From: an uncultured Terriglobus sp.
GTDB taxonomy: Bacteria; Acidobacteriota; Terriglobia; Terriglobales; Acidobacteriaceae
NCBI GenBank assembly: GCA_937871605.1
Contig: CALMRM010000175.1
Span: 1-14,379 of the forward strand
DNA length: 14,379 bases
Reading direction: 5' to 3'
The translations under genes were made by a program, and so were the position numbers. The notes beneath the pieces were generated by a model that did no database searches, was not told the DNA's origin, and saw only the letters and a list, made by a program, of their open reading frames with translations. This document shows positions 13,577 to 14,379 of this stretch, one piece after another. Position 1 is the stretch's first letter. Each line of letters begins with the position of its first letter.

Positions 13577-14379
13577 ATGGCAACACCCCTAGCCATACCC
13601 ATCGCCAATCCGGAACTGAATGAGACCGAACGCGCGCAGCTGATGGCGCGGCGCTACCACTCGGAGTTCATCGACCTGCGCGACTTCAAAATCCAGCACG
13701 AGCTGGTGAAGTCTGTGCCGGTGGAGTTGATGTTTCGGTACAACTTTATCCCGCTGGAGCAGCTGCCAGACCGGCTGGTCATCGCGGTCAGCGATCCTTC
13801 GCGATTAATGGTGCTGGACGAAATCAGCGGCCTGCTGGGTCAGCGATTGCTGCCGCGTGTCGCCACGCTGTCGCAGATCACGGATCTGCTGAAAAAGACG
13901 GAGCAGTCGCAGCGCGTGCTGGAGGAGGCGACCGAGGGCCTGACCTTTGACGTGCTCAGCGCAGAGGACAACCCGGACGAGAACATTTCCATTGAGCGAC
14001 TGACGCGCGACGATGATATTTCACCCATCATCAAGCTGGTGGATACCACCATCTTCAGCGCCCTCGAGCGGCGCGCCTCCGACATCCACTTGGAAACGTA
14101 CGACGAGTCGCTGCTGGTCAAATACCGCATCGACGGTGTGCTGCAGCAAGCCATGGCACCCATCGCGCGCGAGCACCACCAGACCATCCTGTCGCGCATC
14201 AAGGTGATGAGCGAGCTCGACATCGCCGAGCGCCGCGTACCGCAGGACGGCCGTTTCCGCGTCCGCTACAAGGGCCGCCTGATCGACTTCCGCGTGTCCA
14301 TCATGCCGACCGTTCACGGTGAAAACGCCGTGCTGCGCGTGCTTGATAAAGAGTCCATGTCGGAAAAATTCCGTTCGCT
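13577..14379 (+). CDS. pilB: Type IV pilus / type II secretion assembly ATPase (PilB/GspE), 3' end cut by window edge
   Basis: N-terminal 267 codons of a PilB/GspE-type secretion ATPase; the frame is open at the right edge. Residues ~30-110 form the MshEN/T2SSE N-terminal domain (FIPLEQLPDRLVIAVSDPS, 57-75). The N2 part of the ATPase core follows, with the family marks ASDIHLE (167-173), VKYRIDGVLQ (181-190), ERRVPQDGRF (218-227, with conserved arginines) and VSIMPTVHGENAVLRVL (240-256). Walker A, Asp box and Walker B lie beyond the edge. The ATG at 13577 is preceded by CAGGAG (13561-13566) with 10 nt spacing. It powers pilus extension or secretion together with the upstream platform protein. 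The gene is absent from simple complete-ORF lists because its stop is outside. PilB versus GspE cannot be decided here; the PilC-like neighbour favours PilB. Confidence 0.92.
   Translation, partial: MATPLAIPIANPELNETERAQLMARRYHSEFIDLRDFKIQHELVKSVPVELMFRYNFIPLEQLPDRLVIAVSDPSRLMVLDEISGLLGQRLLPRVATLSQITDLLKKTEQSQRVLEEATEGLTFDVLSAEDNPDENISIERLTRDDDISPIIKLVDTTIFSALERRASDIHLETYDESLLVKYRIDGVLQQAMAPIAREHHQTILSRIKVMSELDIAERRVPQDGRFRVRYKGRLIDFRVSIMPTVHGENAVLRVLDKESMSEKFRS

Noticed and set aside
13840..14223. 127-aa Ser/Met-rich minus-strand frame
   Set aside because: It is antisense to the pilB-like gene, whose ASDIHLE and VPQDGRF motifs fix the coding strand.

Overview
The window reads as a piece of a GC-rich, diderm chromosome, most likely from an acidobacterium (Terriglobus/Granulicella/Edaphobacter type). 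This is an inference. It rests on the gene families present (Tat-exported GH92, an acidobacterial style of Uma2 and GIY-YIG proteins, type IV pilus genes) and on two families of short palindromic repeats between genes that resemble the dispersed repeats of such genomes. No rRNA or marker gene settles the taxonomy. The content is mostly chromosomal housekeeping and catabolic genes. I see no prophage, classical transposase, CRISPR array or tRNA.

Left part (1-5408, all + strand): the 3' part of a GMC-family flavin dehydrogenase; a 270-nt gap with three 21-nt tandem repeats; a RecQ helicase whose C-terminus looks like a UvrD/PcrA-type Tudor module instead of HRDC; pyrH (UMP kinase) away from its usual rpsB-tsf-frr neighbours; and a membrane acyltransferase starting 2 nt after pyrH.

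Middle (5669-8344): a Tat-exported flavin amine/amino-acid oxidase and a Sec-exported RidA-family imine deaminase form a tight two-gene operon closed by a strong hairpin. The oxidase makes an imine and RidA proteins hydrolyse imines, so the pair looks like an extracytoplasmic oxidation and clean-up module. Next is a small GIY-YIG nuclease gene enclosed by two inverted 33-nt copies (one mismatch) of a palindromic repeat. This is the most system-like object in the window: a 518-bp nuclease-plus-terminal-repeat unit with no transposase.

Right part (8431-14379): a Tat-exported GH92 alpha-mannosidase on the minus strand; an A-type iron-sulfur carrier (IscA/ErpA/HesB) on the plus strand with its own promoter and terminator; a minus-strand Uma2-family nuclease-like protein; then a PilC/GspF platform protein and the start of a PilB/GspE ATPase. 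The gap between the last two holds a 153-bp compound palindrome whose halves are inverted, diverged copies with compensatory changes in the stems. A third, smaller member of that family lies just after the GH92 gene.
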